Under the pieces are notes generated by a model that saw only the letters and a list, made by a program, of their open reading frames with translations, was not told the origin of the DNA and ran no database searches. A stretch of 64,000 bases of DNA, taken from the NCBI RefSeq assembly GCF_031202265.1, contig NZ_CP100604.1, positions 124,001 to 188,000 on the forward strand, given 5' to 3'. The position numbers and the translations under genes are program-made. This DNA is from Bradyrhizobium sp. Ash2021. Its GTDB lineage: Bacteria > Pseudomonadota > Alphaproteobacteria > Rhizobiales > Xanthobacteraceae. Shown in pieces: positions 44,833-53,937 of the stretch; position 1 is the stretch's first letter; the number at the start of each line of letters is the position of its first letter.

Positions 44833-46371
44833 TCAATCCGACCGGTTCCGCGCCAATGGCACCAACAGCAGTCCGGCGATCGCGACGCAGGCGAGCATCG
44901 CCCAGGCCTCGTTGATGCACAATGCGAGCGAGGCCTTTTCGACCATCGGCCGGACGAATGCCACGGCAGCATCGTCCGGCGGTCCCGGCGGCCGGTTCAC
45001 AAACGCGGCTACGCTTAGCCCGATCGCCTTCGCGGCCGTAACATCTCCCGCCAGCAGGCGGGTGCGAAAATCCTCGGCGTAAATTCCGATCCGGCCGTAC
45101 AGGATGGTATCGATCAGAGCGATGCCGATGGCGCCGCCCAAATTCCGCATCAGGTTGAACAGGCCGCTGGCGTCCGCCACCTCCGCTTCCGGGAGCGCAC
45201 CGAGCGCAATGCGGGTCGGCGGCAATAGGCAGAACATGATCGCGATGCCGCGCACCACCTGCGGTAAAAACATTTCGTCGAAATCGGCGGTGCGGGGCTG
45301 AAACGCGCTCAGGCCCAGTCCCAGCGCGAACAGAGCGAAGCCACAAGCCGTCAGCAGGCGGGCGCCGATCCGGCTTTCGAGGATCGCGGCGAGCGGCGCG
45401 GTGACGAGTTGCGCGACCCCGGTGACGAGCATGATGGTGCCGATCTCGAACGCATCACGGCCGCGCACGAAGGCGAGAAAGACCGGCATCAGATAGACCG
45501 AACCGAACAGGCCGACCCCAAGGCAAAAGCTCAAGGCGCAGCCGGCCGCGAACGAGCGCCGCTTCAAGGTCAGGAGTTGCACGACCGGATGCGCCGATCG
45601 CAAGCTGCGGCGGACCGAAAGGGCGATACCGAAGGCGCTTGCCGACAACAGGCCGATGCATGTCAGCGACCACCAGCCACGGTGCGGCGCTTCCTTCAGC
45701 CCGATCTCGAGGCTGGCAAGCGCCGCCGCCAGCAGGATCAGCGTTAACCCGTCCAGTCTTGTCAGTTCGTTCAGATCGGTTTGCTGACGCGGCAGCAGCA
45801 ACGGTGCCGCCGAGGCTGCGATCATTCCGGGAATGACGTTGATCAGAAACAGCCACGGCCACGACCAGGTTTCCGTGATCCAGCCACCGACGACGGGTCC
45901 AACGGTCGGCGCCAGCACCGCGACCACGCCGCCGACCGTAGTGGCGACGGCGTGAAGCCGGGGCGGGAACAGCAGGAACACCGCTGAAAACACCGCGGGG
46001 ATCAACACACCGCCGGAAAATCCCTGCACCACCCGGAACACCAGCAGCACGGCAAAATGGCCGCTATAGGCGCAACCGATCGACGCCAGGGTAAACAACG
46101 AGACGGCTGTTACGAACAGCCACCGCAAGGTCAGCACGCGCGTGAACAGGCCGGTCAAGGGGATCGCGATCACCTCGGCGATCAGATAGGCGGTCTGGAT
46201 CCAGCTCATGGCGTCCGGCGAGATCGCCAGCGCATGCTGGATCGCCGGCAATGAGGTCGCGACCACCTGGATGTCGAGGATGGCCATGAACATGCCAAGG
46301 CACATCAACAGGAAGCCGGCCCATGTCGCCACGGCCGGCGCGACCGTTCGAGGCTCCGCCTGCTCACTCAC
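44833..46371 (-). CDS. DHA2-family MFS exporter in the polyketide cassette
   Basis: A 512-residue, 14-helix MFS transporter. LLMCLGMFMAILDIQVVATS (helix 1), the AYLIAEVIAIPLTGLFTRVL motif A region, and WPWLFLINVIPGMIAA are DHA2 features. The start is a GTG at 46371 overlapping the stop of the methyltransferase gene (GTGA), hence translationally coupled. A longer frame upstream is only an overlap with the methyltransferase gene. It has no adaptor of its own in the cassette; whether it exports the polyketide product is inference from the coupling. Confidence 0.88.
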   Translation of the reverse strand: MSEQAEPRTVAPAVATWAGFLLMCLGMFMAILDIQVVATSLPAIQHALAISPDAMSWIQTAYLIAEVIAIPLTGLFTRVLTLRWLFVTAVSLFTLASIGCAYSGHFAVLLVFRVVQGFSGGVLIPAVFSAVFLLFPPRLHAVATTVGGVVAVLAPTVGPVVGGWITETWSWPWLFLINVIPGMIAASAAPLLLPRQQTDLNELTRLDGLTLILLAAALASLEIGLKEAPHRGWWSLTCIGLLSASAFGIALSVRRSLRSAHPVVQLLTLKRRSFAAGCALSFCLGVGLFGSVYLMPVFLAFVRGRDAFEIGTIMLVTGVAQLVTAPLAAILESRIGARLLTACGFALFALGLGLSAFQPRTADFDEMFLPQVVRGIAIMFCLLPPTRIALGALPEAEVADASGLFNLMRNLGGAIGIALIDTILYGRIGIYAEDFRTRLLAGDVTAAKAIGLSVAAFVNRPPGPPDDAAVAFVRPMVEKASLALCINEAWAMLACVAIAGLLLVPLARNRSD

Positions 46372-46883
46372 AGCGCCCTGCGTGCGCGTTGACCGTCGAC
46401 GGCGGATAGCGCGCGGGCCTCGACGCGAATCCGGATCACGAGCACCGCGGCGTTCAAGGCCGTGAAGATCAGCGCCAGCAGAGGCAGATGCAGCGCGAGC
46501 GGCAGCAACGCGATCTCGGCGGCGACGACGGCATAATTGGGGTGCGAAAAATATTGGTAGGGTCCGGATGCGACCAGCTGCTCGCCCGGCAGCACGATGA
46601 CGCGCGTGGTCCATCGCGGCCCGAGCGTTGCGAGAATCCATAGGCGAAAGCCCTGCAGCGCGACGAACAGCGCAAGCGCCAGCCGATTCACGTCCTGATC
46701 GCGGCCCCAGACCCACAGCGCGATCAGCCAGGCTGCATGGACCGCCACAACCAGCGGATAGTGATTGGCGCCGATCTCGATGGCGCCGCGCGCCTTGAGC
46801 CTGCCGGTGTTGTATCGCGACAAGACGAGCTCGCCGATCCGCTGCAGCGTGACCAGCGCAAGAATGACGGCCGCGAGGCTCAC
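46368..46883 (-). CDS. Isoprenylcysteine carboxyl methyltransferase-like enzyme
   Basis: A 171-residue, mostly hydrophobic protein with about four membrane helices. The ICMT signature region SGPYQYFSHPNYAVVAAEIA (about 105-124) holds the His-Pro-Asn and Tyr residues that bind SAM, and IRIRVEARAL ends the domain (Arg/Glu). In Streptomyces srsB and Bacillus bpsB, enzymes of this family methylate polyketide phenolic lipids made by the adjacent type III synthase. The gene overlaps the synthase stop by 4 bases, the same pairing, so O-methylation of the synthase product is the best guess. Confidence 0.85.
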   Translation of the reverse strand: MSLAAVILALVTLQRIGELVLSRYNTGRLKARGAIEIGANHYPLVVAVHAAWLIALWVWGRDQDVNRLALALFVALQGFRLWILATLGPRWTTRVIVLPGEQLVASGPYQYFSHPNYAVVAAEIALLPLALHLPLLALIFTALNAAVLVIRIRVEARALSAVDGQRARRAL

Positions 46884-47941
46884 GCCGCGTGCCGCAACGC
46901 GACGCAGCTTGCGGTGAAGCCGGGCCCAAGCGCGGTCAGCAGCGACCGCGACGGCAGGCCGTGGGCGCGCGCGCGTTCGAGCACGAACAGCACGGTGGGC
47001 GACGACATGTTGCCATAGTCGGCGATAACTTCGCGCTCATGGTCGAGCGTGCCCTGCTCGAGCGACAGCGCCCGTTCAAGCGCGAGAATGACCTTGGTGC
47101 CACCGGGATGACAAACGAAGCGATCGATATCGTTTGCCGACAACTCCATACGGGACAGAATTTCCGCGACGGCCGGCCCGATATTATCCCGGACGAAATC
47201 GGGAATCGTGCGCTGAAAGATTACGCCGAACCCCTCCGGGTCGACGCTCCATCCCATGATGTCGAGCGTATCGGGCCACTGCTTTTCGCCGGCGGCCTCG
47301 ATCCGGGTCGCGCCGCCATCGCCGGCGCGCAGAATGGCGGCGGCTGCGCCATCGCCGAACAGGCTGGCAGCAACGACGTTGGCCTTGGTCAATTCATCAT
47401 GGCGCACCGCAAGGGTGCAGAGTTCGAGCGCGACCAACAGCACGTTGGTGCCTGGCCGCGCCTGCGCCAGCCTTGAAGCGATCGACAGGCCGGAGACGCC
47501 GCCGGCGCATCCGAGACCGAATACCGGCACGCGCGACACGTCGCTGCGGAAACCAAGTTGGCCCGCAACCCGCGCTTCCAGCGTCGGCGTTGCAATGCCG
47601 GTCGAACATACCGTGACGACAGTGTCGATATCGCCGGCCGAAAGATCCGCACGCGCCAGCGCCTTGCGCGCGACGTCGACGAACAGCGCCTCCGCGCCTT
47701 CGAGAAACGCCCGCGTTCGCTCCGGCCAGCCGCGCCGCTCGAGATACCATTCCATCGGTTTGACGCCGTAGCGATGGCGTATTCCGGTGTTGGCAAACAG
47801 GCTCGACATGGTTTCGAACTGCGGATAGCGGTCCGCCATCAGCTTGCTGGCTGCTTCCAGGATTTGTTTCTGATGAAACAGATGCGGGGGAACCGAGGTC
47901 GCAAGCGAAACCAGTGCGGCCTTGTCATTCATGTCACTCAT
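46880..47941 (-). CDS. Type III polyketide synthase (alkylresorcinol/alkylpyrone type)
   Basis: A 353-residue chalcone/stilbene-synthase fold protein. The catalytic triad is complete: Cys145 (FGLGCAGG), His278 (FVCHPGGTK) and Asn311 (YGNMSSPT). The GxGCAGG loop and TGIATPTLEARV segment fit the bacterial phenolic-lipid and alkylpyrone synthases more than plant-like ones. It condenses an acyl starter with malonyl-CoA. It is first in a coupled trio with an ICMT-like methyltransferase and a DHA2 exporter. A TATAAT hexamer (47959-47964, minus strand) lies 18 bases upstream. The start is ATG 47941 or, with better ribosome-binding-site spacing, ATG 47932. Confidence 0.9.
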   Translation of the reverse strand: MSDMNDKAALVSLATSVPPHLFHQKQILEAASKLMADRYPQFETMSSLFANTGIRHRYGVKPMEWYLERRGWPERTRAFLEGAEALFVDVARKALARADLSAGDIDTVVTVCSTGIATPTLEARVAGQLGFRSDVSRVPVFGLGCAGGVSGLSIASRLAQARPGTNVLLVALELCTLAVRHDELTKANVVAASLFGDGAAAAILRAGDGGATRIEAAGEKQWPDTLDIMGWSVDPEGFGVIFQRTIPDFVRDNIGPAVAEILSRMELSANDIDRFVCHPGGTKVILALERALSLEQGTLDHEREVIADYGNMSSPTVLFVLERARAHGLPSRSLLTALGPGFTASCVALRHAA

Positions 47942-48065
47942 CCTGCCTCTGGTACCTCATTATAGGAACCGCGGCGAGGAGCGAATATTTCAGAGGCCGC
48001 CGATGCCGGGCGCGCCGGGGCATCACTATAAATTGAAAGACGGAGGGAAGGCGCTCGCGAAAAAG

Positions 48066-48833
48066 CTACACCGTCTTTTCCGGCCAGCGGCAGAGATCGT
48101 TGATCAGGCATAACTCGCAGCGCGGCTTGCGGGCCAGACAGGTGTAGCGGCCGTGCAGGATCAGCCAGTGATGCGCATGCAACATGAACTCGGACGGGAT
48201 CACTTTCTCCAGCCCAAGCTCGACCTCGAGCGGCGTATTGCCCGGCGCCAAACCGGTGCGATTGCCGACGCGGAACACATGGGTATCGACCGCCATGGTG
48301 TGTTCGCCATAGGCCATGTTGAGCACGACATTGGCGGTCTTGCGCCCGGCGCCGGGTAGGCTTTCGATCTCGGCGCGGCTGCGCGGCACCTCGCCGCCGA
48401 ATTCGGCAATCAGTTTTTCCGACAGCGCGATGACGTTCCTGGCCTTGTTGCGGTAGAGCCCGATGGTCTTGATGTAGTCGCGGACCTGGTCTTCCCCGAG
48501 CGCGAGCATTTTTTGCGGTGTGTCGGCGACTTGAAACAGCGCGCGCGTCGCTTTGTTGACGCCGGCGTCAGTCGCCTGCGCCGACAGCACCACGGCGACC
48601 AGCAGCGTGTAGGGGTTGAGGTGCTCGAGCTCGCCCTTCGGCTCGGGATTAGCCTCGCGAAAACGGCTGAAGGCCTCGTGGACCTCCGCCGCAGTCCAGG
48701 GCCTTGGCTTTGGCGATTTTTTGGGCGCTGTGGATTTGGGCGACGATCCCGCCGCCGCCTTTTTCGCCGGCTTCCTCGGTGCGGAGCGAACGATGGTTTT
48801 TTTGGCGCGTTGAGCGCGGATGATTTTGGCCAT
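48066..48833 (-). CDS. nth: Endonuclease III with basic N-terminal extension
   Basis: A 255-residue DNA glycosylase/AP lyase that removes oxidised pyrimidines. The helix-hairpin-helix LPGAGRKTANVVL carries the catalytic Lys165, and VDTHV carries Asp183. The iron-sulfur loop is Cys232-x6-Cys239-x2-Cys242-x5-Cys248, exactly the family spacing. About 45 Lys/Ala/Pro-rich residues precede the domain, possibly for DNA contact. The start was taken at ATG 48833 (MAKIIRAQRAKK); a longer frame to 48971 overlaps the divergent DUF2244 gene. A diverged copy of its 3' end occurs at 44768. Confidence 0.95.
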   Translation of the reverse strand: MAKIIRAQRAKKTIVRSAPRKPAKKAAAGSSPKSTAPKKSPKPRPWTAAEVHEAFSRFREANPEPKGELEHLNPYTLLVAVVLSAQATDAGVNKATRALFQVADTPQKMLALGEDQVRDYIKTIGLYRNKARNVIALSEKLIAEFGGEVPRSRAEIESLPGAGRKTANVVLNMAYGEHTMAVDTHVFRVGNRTGLAPGNTPLEVELGLEKVIPSEFMLHAHHWLILHGRYTCLARKPRCELCLINDLCRWPEKTV

Positions 48834-48855
48834 GATCCGGGTATACTGACCTGTG

Positions 48856-49377
48856 ATGACCGCTAGCAACGACTTTGATCCGGAGCCGCCCGAGCCAAAA
48901 CTGTTTTCGGCACGGCTGACGCCCCACCGTTCGCTCAACCGCACCGGCTTTCTGGTGCTGATGGCGTTCATTAGCGTCGTCAGTTTTGTCGCGGGCGTGG
49001 CGTTCTGGATGATGGGCGCCTGGCCGGTGTTCGGCTTCTTCAGCCTCGACGTGCTGGTGATCTACTGGGCGTTCCGGATCAATTTCCGCCGCGCCAAGGC
49101 CACCGAGGACATCGTGGTGACGGCATCGGAATTGCGCGTGCGCCGGGTCAGCCATCGCGGCCATGTCGTCGAGTGGGTGCTCAATCCCCTGTGGGTGCAG
49201 TTTGAGCAGAAGAGCCACGCCGAATTCGGCATCGAAAGGCTTTATCTGGTCTCCAGAGGCCGCCGCGTCTCGATCGGAAGTTTTTTGGGGCCCGACGAAA
49301 AGGCCAGTTTTGCCAAGGCCTTAATGACCGCGCTGCAGGCTGCCAAGCGCGGCCCAACGTATAATCCCGTCGCCTAG
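48856..49377 (+). CDS. DUF2244 domain membrane protein
   Basis: A 173-residue protein with two adjacent transmembrane helices (about 31-53 and 56-74) and a cytoplasmic beta-rich domain (DIVVTASELRVRRVSHRGHV, then LNPLWVQFEQ, RRVSIGSFLGPDEKASFAKA). This is the DUF2244 pattern of unknown function, found widely in alphaproteobacteria. It is divergent from nth with only 22 bp between start codons. GTG at 48853 is an alternative start. Confidence 0.85.
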   Translation: MTASNDFDPEPPEPKLFSARLTPHRSLNRTGFLVLMAFISVVSFVAGVAFWMMGAWPVFGFFSLDVLVIYWAFRINFRRAKATEDIVVTASELRVRRVSHRGHVVEWVLNPLWVQFEQKSHAEFGIERLYLVSRGRRVSIGSFLGPDEKASFAKALMTALQAAKRGPTYNPVA

Positions 49378-49393
49378 GCTGTTTTTGTTTGAC

Positions 49394-49437
49394 GCGTTTT
49401 CTTCACGCGAACCGGTGCCCCCTTCGCTTGAAAACGC
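49394..49437. repeat. Small dispersed palindromic repeat (GCGTTTTC type)
   Basis: The arms GCGTTTTC (49394-49401) and GAAAACGC (49430-49437) surround CACGCGAACCGGTGCCCCCTT. The same arrangement, inverted and with extra bases, is at 9548-9614, and a related one at 56621-56665. Confidence 0.65.
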
Positions 49438-49471
49438 TACGTTATCGGAAATCGGGTGGTTGGAACGACCA

Positions 49472-50389
49472 ATGCGTCCTACATCAGACCCCATGATGAC
49501 ACTCGCCATAAATGACCAGCGCCTGACCAAGCCGGGCCCCCTGAACGCCGCGCTGCGCGACTATGATTCGGTGCGGCGCGCGATCGCCTTCATCTCCGAG
49601 CACTGGCGCGCGCAGCCGACCATCGAATCGATGGCGGAAGCCGCGAGCGTAACGCCGGACGAACTGCACCATCTGTTCCGCCGCTGGGCCGGGCTGACGC
49701 CAAAGGATTTCATGCAGGCGCTGACGCTCGACCACGCCAAGGGCCTGCTGCGCGATTCCGCCAGCGTGCTCGACGCCGCACTCGACTCCGGCCTTTCCGG
49801 TCCGGGCCGATTGCATGATTTATTCGTCACCCATGAGGCGATGTCGCCGGGCGAATGGAAGAACGGCGGCGCCGGCATGACCTTGCGCTACGGCTTTCAT
49901 CCCTCGCCGTTCGGCACCGCGATCGTGATCGCGAGCGGCCGCGGGCTTGCGGGTCTCGCCTTCGCCGATCCCGGCGAGGAGCCGGCGGCGTTCGCCGACA
50001 TGAAGCGGCGGTGGCCGAATGCAACCTATGTCGAGGACCGCGACGGCACCGCGGGTCTTGCCCAGCGCATCTTCGATACAAAGCTGTGGCGTCCGGACCA
50101 GCCGCTGCGCGTGGTCTTGATCGGCACCGATTTCGAGGTCCGGGTCTGGGAAACCCTGCTGAAGATCCCGATGGGCCGCGCGGTCTGTTATTCGGATATC
50201 GCCAACAATATCCAGAACCCGAAGGCCTCGCGCGCCGTTGGCGCCGCGGTCGGACGCAATCCGGTCTCGTTCGTGGTGCCCTGCCATCGCGCCCTCGGCA
50301 AAGGCGGCGCGCTGACCGGCTATCACTGGGGCATCACCCGCAAGCAGGCGATGCTGGGCTGGGAAGCCGGACAGGTGGGATTGCACTAA
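49472..50389 (+). CDS. AraC-type HTH / O6-alkylguanine-DNA methyltransferase fusion
   Basis: A 305-residue protein. An AraC-like HTH (about 30-110; TIESMAEAASVTPDELHHLF, LTPKDFMQALTLDHAKGLLR) precedes a methyltransferase domain with the acceptor cysteine Cys271 in FVVPCHRALGKGG and the helix-turn segment SRAVGAAVGRNP. It directly reverses O6-methylguanine by transferring the methyl group to itself. Unlike E. coli Ada it lacks the N-terminal zinc-cysteine domain that repairs phosphotriesters and triggers the adaptive response. Start candidates are ATG 49472, 49493 and 49496; the first has a GGA 8 bases away. Confidence 0.88.
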   Translation: MRPTSDPMMTLAINDQRLTKPGPLNAALRDYDSVRRAIAFISEHWRAQPTIESMAEAASVTPDELHHLFRRWAGLTPKDFMQALTLDHAKGLLRDSASVLDAALDSGLSGPGRLHDLFVTHEAMSPGEWKNGGAGMTLRYGFHPSPFGTAIVIASGRGLAGLAFADPGEEPAAFADMKRRWPNATYVEDRDGTAGLAQRIFDTKLWRPDQPLRVVLIGTDFEVRVWETLLKIPMGRAVCYSDIANNIQNPKASRAVGAAVGRNPVSFVVPCHRALGKGGALTGYHWGITRKQAMLGWEAGQVGLH

Positions 50390-50411
50390 CGGCGGAAATG
50401 CTCCGGGCATG

Positions 50412-51260
50412 CTAGCTCACGAGGGCGCGTCCGAACGGCACGACCTTGTTGCCGGCGTCGTGTCCAATATCGGCACGGCCCAACCAGGGTATGCCGGACT
50501 TCCGGCACCAGTGGCGGGCGACTTCCTCTTCGGTCATGCCAAAGTCCGGATCGTTCGGCGTGATGTCGCTGCAACGGCCCAGCATGATGCCGGCAGCCCG
50601 CCTGACCCCGGGATTGCCAGTGATGTGAAACAGCGACCGGTCGATCCGGTACATCGCCTCCGACACCTCCTCCAGCATGAGCACATGGCCGTCGAAGTCA
50701 GGCTGGTGCGGCGTGCCGAGCAAGTGACTGAGGATCGTCATATTGAATGCCGCCGTCTTGTCCGAACGACGGACGGCGGGCTCCAACGCTTCGGGCGCGC
50801 GGTCGATGATCCAGGCGAGCGCCCGTCCGATCGCTGCGTCGCCCCCGGCCCGGACGATGTCCTGCACCACCGGACCATGCGCCACGGAATTGAAGCCGGC
50901 CTGATAGAGCGCGGCCAGCAGCGTGCCGCCGTCGCTATAACCAAGATAGGTCTTTCGCGTCGACGGCGGCGTCAAGCCGGACATCACCGCCTCCACAATG
51001 CGGCAGGAGCCGTAACCGCCGCGTGCGAGCCACACCGCGTCGAAACTTTCGTCATTGGCGATGTCGAGGAAGGCCTGCGCGCGCGTTTCGTCATCGCCTG
51101 CGAAATGCCCGTGCGAAGCAAAACACTGCGGATGGAAGAAAATCTCCGGCGGCCTGTCCGGATACAGCGATGCCGCCAGCGCCTGCACTTTCTCGGCGGC
51201 CTCCAGAGACATCCGCGACGCTGGCGCGACGACGCCGATCCGGCACTTCTCCTTGCTCAT
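50412..51260 (-). CDS. ldcA: LD-carboxypeptidase (peptidase S66)
   Basis: A 282-residue serine peptidase of family S66, which removes the terminal D-Ala from cytoplasmic muropeptide tetrapeptides during peptidoglycan recycling. The nucleophile is Ser109 in LGYSDGGT, the acid is Glu197 or 198 in VLMLEEVSEAMYR, and the base is His267 in GRADIGHD. The opening KCRIGVVAPAS is typical. The start ATG 51260 was preferred to a longer frame at 51314 that overlaps the divergent ligase gene. It is paired head-to-head with a muropeptide ligase, so both steps of recycling are together. Confidence 0.9.
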   Translation of the reverse strand: MSKEKCRIGVVAPASRMSLEAAEKVQALAASLYPDRPPEIFFHPQCFASHGHFAGDDETRAQAFLDIANDESFDAVWLARGGYGSCRIVEAVMSGLTPPSTRKTYLGYSDGGTLLAALYQAGFNSVAHGPVVQDIVRAGGDAAIGRALAWIIDRAPEALEPAVRRSDKTAAFNMTILSHLLGTPHQPDFDGHVLMLEEVSEAMYRIDRSLFHITGNPGVRRAAGIMLGRCSDITPNDPDFGMTEEEVARHWCRKSGIPWLGRADIGHDAGNKVVPFGRALVS

Positions 51261-51313
51261 CCTGCCGCCCCGCCCGCGTTGCACTTGACCGGCAACGCTT
51301 GTAGATTCCGCCA

Positions 51314-52717
51314 ATGTCCCGGCTTGGAGATTACTTTTTTTGCGGCGTCGGCGGTAGTGGCATGACCCCCCTCGCTCTGATCATTCAGGCCAGGGGCGAT
51401 CGGGTCGAGGGTTCTGACCGCGCGCTCGACCAGGGGCGCAACACCGAAAGATTCGATTTTCTGCGCGCGCGCGGCGTCTCGCTGCATCCGCAGGATGGCA
51501 GCGGCGTTCGCCGGGCCGGTCAGATCCTGGTCACCTCCGCCGCCGTCGAGGAAACGATCCCTGACGTGCAAGCCGCGCGGCGCGTCGGCGCCTCCATTAC
51601 CACGCGCGCGAGGCTTCTCGCCGACCTCTTCAACGAGGCCGCCTTGGGCGTTGGTGTTGCCGGCACCAGCGGAAAGTCCACCACGGTCGGCATGATCGGC
51701 TGGATCCTGCATCGCGCAGGGAAGAGCCCAACCATCATGAACGGCGCCGATATGAAGAACTTCGCCGCCACAGACTCACCGTTCGCCAGCGCCAGGATCG
51801 GCGAGGGCGGGACATTCGTGAGCGAAGTGGACGAAAGCGACGGCTCGATTGCGTTTTTTGAGCCGCGTATCGCGGTCGTGAACAACATCTCGCTCGACCA
51901 TAAATCGCTGGACGAACTGCGTAGCCTGTTCCGGGGCTTCAGCGTCAAGGCAGAGACCGTCGTGCTGAATCTCGACAATCCGGAGACCGCCGCACTCGTG
52001 CCCGATTTGAAGCCGGGCCAGGCGACGACCTACAGTCTGACCGATGCGCGGGCCGATCTCCTCGCGTTGTCGCCGGCCCCCTCACCGGCCGGCATCGCCT
52101 TCCGCATCAAGGCGCGCGACACCGGCGAGGCCGTCGAGGTGAAACTGCAAGTTCCAGGATTGCATAATGTTGCCAACGCGCTCGCCGCGCTCTGCGCCGC
52201 GAAGGCATGCGGCGTGGCGCTGGCAGACGCCGCGTTCTATCTGGGTGAATTCAGCGGCATAAGGCGGCGGCTGGAGGTTGTGGGCACTGTCAATGGCGTG
52301 ACGGTGATCGACGATTTTGCCCATAACCCCGACAAGATATCGGCCACGCTCGAAACCATGCATGCGTTTCCCGGCCGCCTGCTGCTGATGTTTCAGCCGC
52401 ATGGCTACGGCCCGATCCGTTTGATGAAAGACGCTTTGGTGGACTGCTTTGCGAACGGCCTGCATGGTGACGACGTTCTGCTGATGCCCGAGCCCGTCTA
52501 TTTCGGCGGCACGGTTGACCGCAGCGTTGGCAGCCATGAACTCGTATGCGAAGTCGAGCGGCGCGGTCGAAAGGCCTTCGCCCTGCCGGATCGGATCGCT
52601 TGCGGTGACAGGCTGGTCAAGTTGGCCCGTCCTGGCGATCGCATCCTGGTCATGGGAGCCCGCGACGATTCGCTTTCAATATTCGCGCGTGAACTGCTGC
52701 GACGGCTTGCGCCGTAA
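51314..52717 (+). CDS. mpl: Mur ligase, probable UDP-MurNAc:muropeptide ligase (Mpl-like)
   Basis: A 467-residue Mur ligase. The N-terminal Rossmann-like domain starts [16 protein letters not shown]. The ATP P-loop is GTSGKST at 117-123, [20 protein letters not shown] and [10 protein letters not shown] are central-domain motifs, and the end domain has [20 protein letters not shown]. Mpl ligates recycled tripeptide to UDP-MurNAc; MurC adds L-Ala. The pairing with an LD-carboxypeptidase 53 bp away, and the absence of any cell-wall operon, favour Mpl-type recycling over MurC. It starts at ATG 51314. Confidence 0.82.
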   Translation: MSRLGDYFFCGVGGSGMTPLALIIQARGDRVEGSDRALDQGRNTERFDFLRARGVSLHPQDGSGVRRAGQILVTSAAVEETIPDVQAARRVGASITTRARLLADLFNEAALGVGVAGTSGKSTTVGMIGWILHRAGKSPTIMNGADMKNFAATDSPFASARIGEGGTFVSEVDESDGSIAFFEPRIAVVNNISLDHKSLDELRSLFRGFSVKAETVVLNLDNPETAALVPDLKPGQATTYSLTDARADLLALSPAPSPAGIAFRIKARDTGEAVEVKLQVPGLHNVANALAALCAAKACGVALADAAFYLGEFSGIRRRLEVVGTVNGVTVIDDFAHNPDKISATLETMHAFPGRLLLMFQPHGYGPIRLMKDALVDCFANGLHGDDVLLMPEPVYFGGTVDRSVGSHELVCEVERRGRKAFALPDRIACGDRLVKLARPGDRILVMGARDDSLSIFARELLRRLAP

Positions 52718-52747
52718 GGCGGCGCTCGCTTGAAAGCGCTGCGGCAA

Positions 52748-53278
52748 TCAGCGATCCAGCCGCTTCCAGAACAACGCGGTGTCGCACAACCTCCCGTCCG
52801 GAAACATCGCGTAATCCGGGATGATCCCGCTTTCGGTCCAGCCGGCGCGCCGATAGAGCCGATAGCCGTTATCGCCGGGAACGGTGTCGAGCACCAAAAG
52901 CCAGCGGCCGCGATGTCGCGCTTCGTCTTCCACCCGCGCCATCAGCGCCGCGCCGATGCCGTGGCCGCGCGCGGAGCGATGCACCAGCATTTTCTTCACA
53001 TCGGCGCGGTGCGGCTGATTGGGCGGAGTGTCCAGCCCGAGCTGGACCGTGCCGATGATCTTGCCGTCGAGCTTTGCCGCCAGCAGCACGGTGTCGCCTG
53101 ACGCCACCGAGCCTGAAACCCTGCGGAAGAACGCCAGCGCCTGATCTTGCGAGAACGGCGCCATGAAGCTGACGCTGGCGCCGCCCGCGACGCAGTCGAC
53201 CAGCACGGAGGCGAGTTGCTCGAGTGCTTCATCCGCAATCGGCGTGGTGAGAACGGAGATTTCGGCAGCCGCGCTCAC
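52748..53278 (-). CDS. GNAT family N-acetyltransferase
   Basis: A 176-residue acetyltransferase. The acetyl-CoA binding motif is [20 protein letters not shown] (about 96-115), with the preceding strand [10 protein letters not shown] and the following [20 protein letters not shown]. The substrate is unknown. The start (ATG-type at 53278) overlaps the gpmA stop by 4 bases, indicating coupling with a glycolytic gene. Confidence 0.85.
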   Translation of the reverse strand: MSAAAEISVLTTPIADEALEQLASVLVDCVAGGASVSFMAPFSQDQALAFFRRVSGSVASGDTVLLAAKLDGKIIGTVQLGLDTPPNQPHRADVKKMLVHRSARGHGIGAALMARVEDEARHRGRWLLVLDTVPGDNGYRLYRRAGWTESGIIPDYAMFPDGRLCDTALFWKRLDR

Positions 53279-53898
53279 GCCGCCAGATCAACCTTGGAAG
53301 CGACGGTGGAATCGGCGTTGAGCCGGTAGATCACCGGCGCGCCGGTGGCGAGTTCGCGCTTCAAGATGTTTTCCGGCGTCAGCTTCTCCAGCACCATGAT
53401 CAGCGCCCGCAGCGAATTGCCGTGGGCGGCGACCAGCGTCCGTTCACCGCGCAGCACGCCGGGCAGAATCTCCTGCACGTAATAGGGCAGCGTCCGCGCC
53501 AGCGTATCCTTCAGGCTTTCGCCGCCGGGCGGCGGCACGTCGTAGGAACGCCGCCAGATCAGCACCTGGTCCTCGCCCCATTTCTTGCGGGCGTCGTCCT
53601 TGTTGAGGCCCGAGAGATCGCCATAATCGCGTTCGTTGAGCGCGAGGTCCTTTTTGGTCGGAAGCCCGGTCTGGCCGATCTCGGTGAGCATCAGATCGAG
53701 CGTGTGCTGGGCGCGCGTCAGCACCGACGTAAACGCGACGTCGAATGTCAGCCCCTGCGCCTTCAATTTGCGTCCGGCCTCCTCGGCTTCGGCTATGCCC
53801 TGCGCGGTGAGATCGGGATCTTTCCAGCCGGTGAAGAGATTCTTCAGGTTCCAGTCGCTCTGGCCATGACGCACGAGCACGAGAAGGCGGTCGCTCAT
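53275..53898 (-). CDS. gpmA: 2,3-bisphosphoglycerate-dependent phosphoglycerate mutase
   Basis: A 207-residue histidine phosphatase-fold mutase interconverting 3- and 2-phosphoglycerate. The phospho-His motif VRHGQSDWN is at 9-17, the second site [12 protein letters not shown] holds the catalytic Glu, and [12 protein letters not shown] holds the second His. The length is slightly shorter than the E. coli enzyme, as in other alphaproteobacteria. It is followed by a GNAT gene (4-base overlap) and preceded by dapB (39 bp). Confidence 0.94.
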   Translation of the reverse strand: MSDRLLVLVRHGQSDWNLKNLFTGWKDPDLTAQGIAEAEEAGRKLKAQGLTFDVAFTSVLTRAQHTLDLMLTEIGQTGLPTKKDLALNERDYGDLSGLNKDDARKKWGEDQVLIWRRSYDVPPPGGESLKDTLARTLPYYVQEILPGVLRGERTLVAAHGNSLRALIMVLEKLTPENILKRELATGAPVIYRLNADSTVASKVDLAA

Positions 53899-53937
53899 TC
53901 CAGGGATTCCGTTTTCGTTTCGAAGGGTAGCTAAACT

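Noticed and set aside
41936..47941. Treating all five genes from the polyketide synthase to EmrB as one biosynthesis-export operon
   Set aside because: The nth remnant at 44768 and a 112-bp gap separate the trio from HlyD/EmrB, so a single origin and a single function are not supported.
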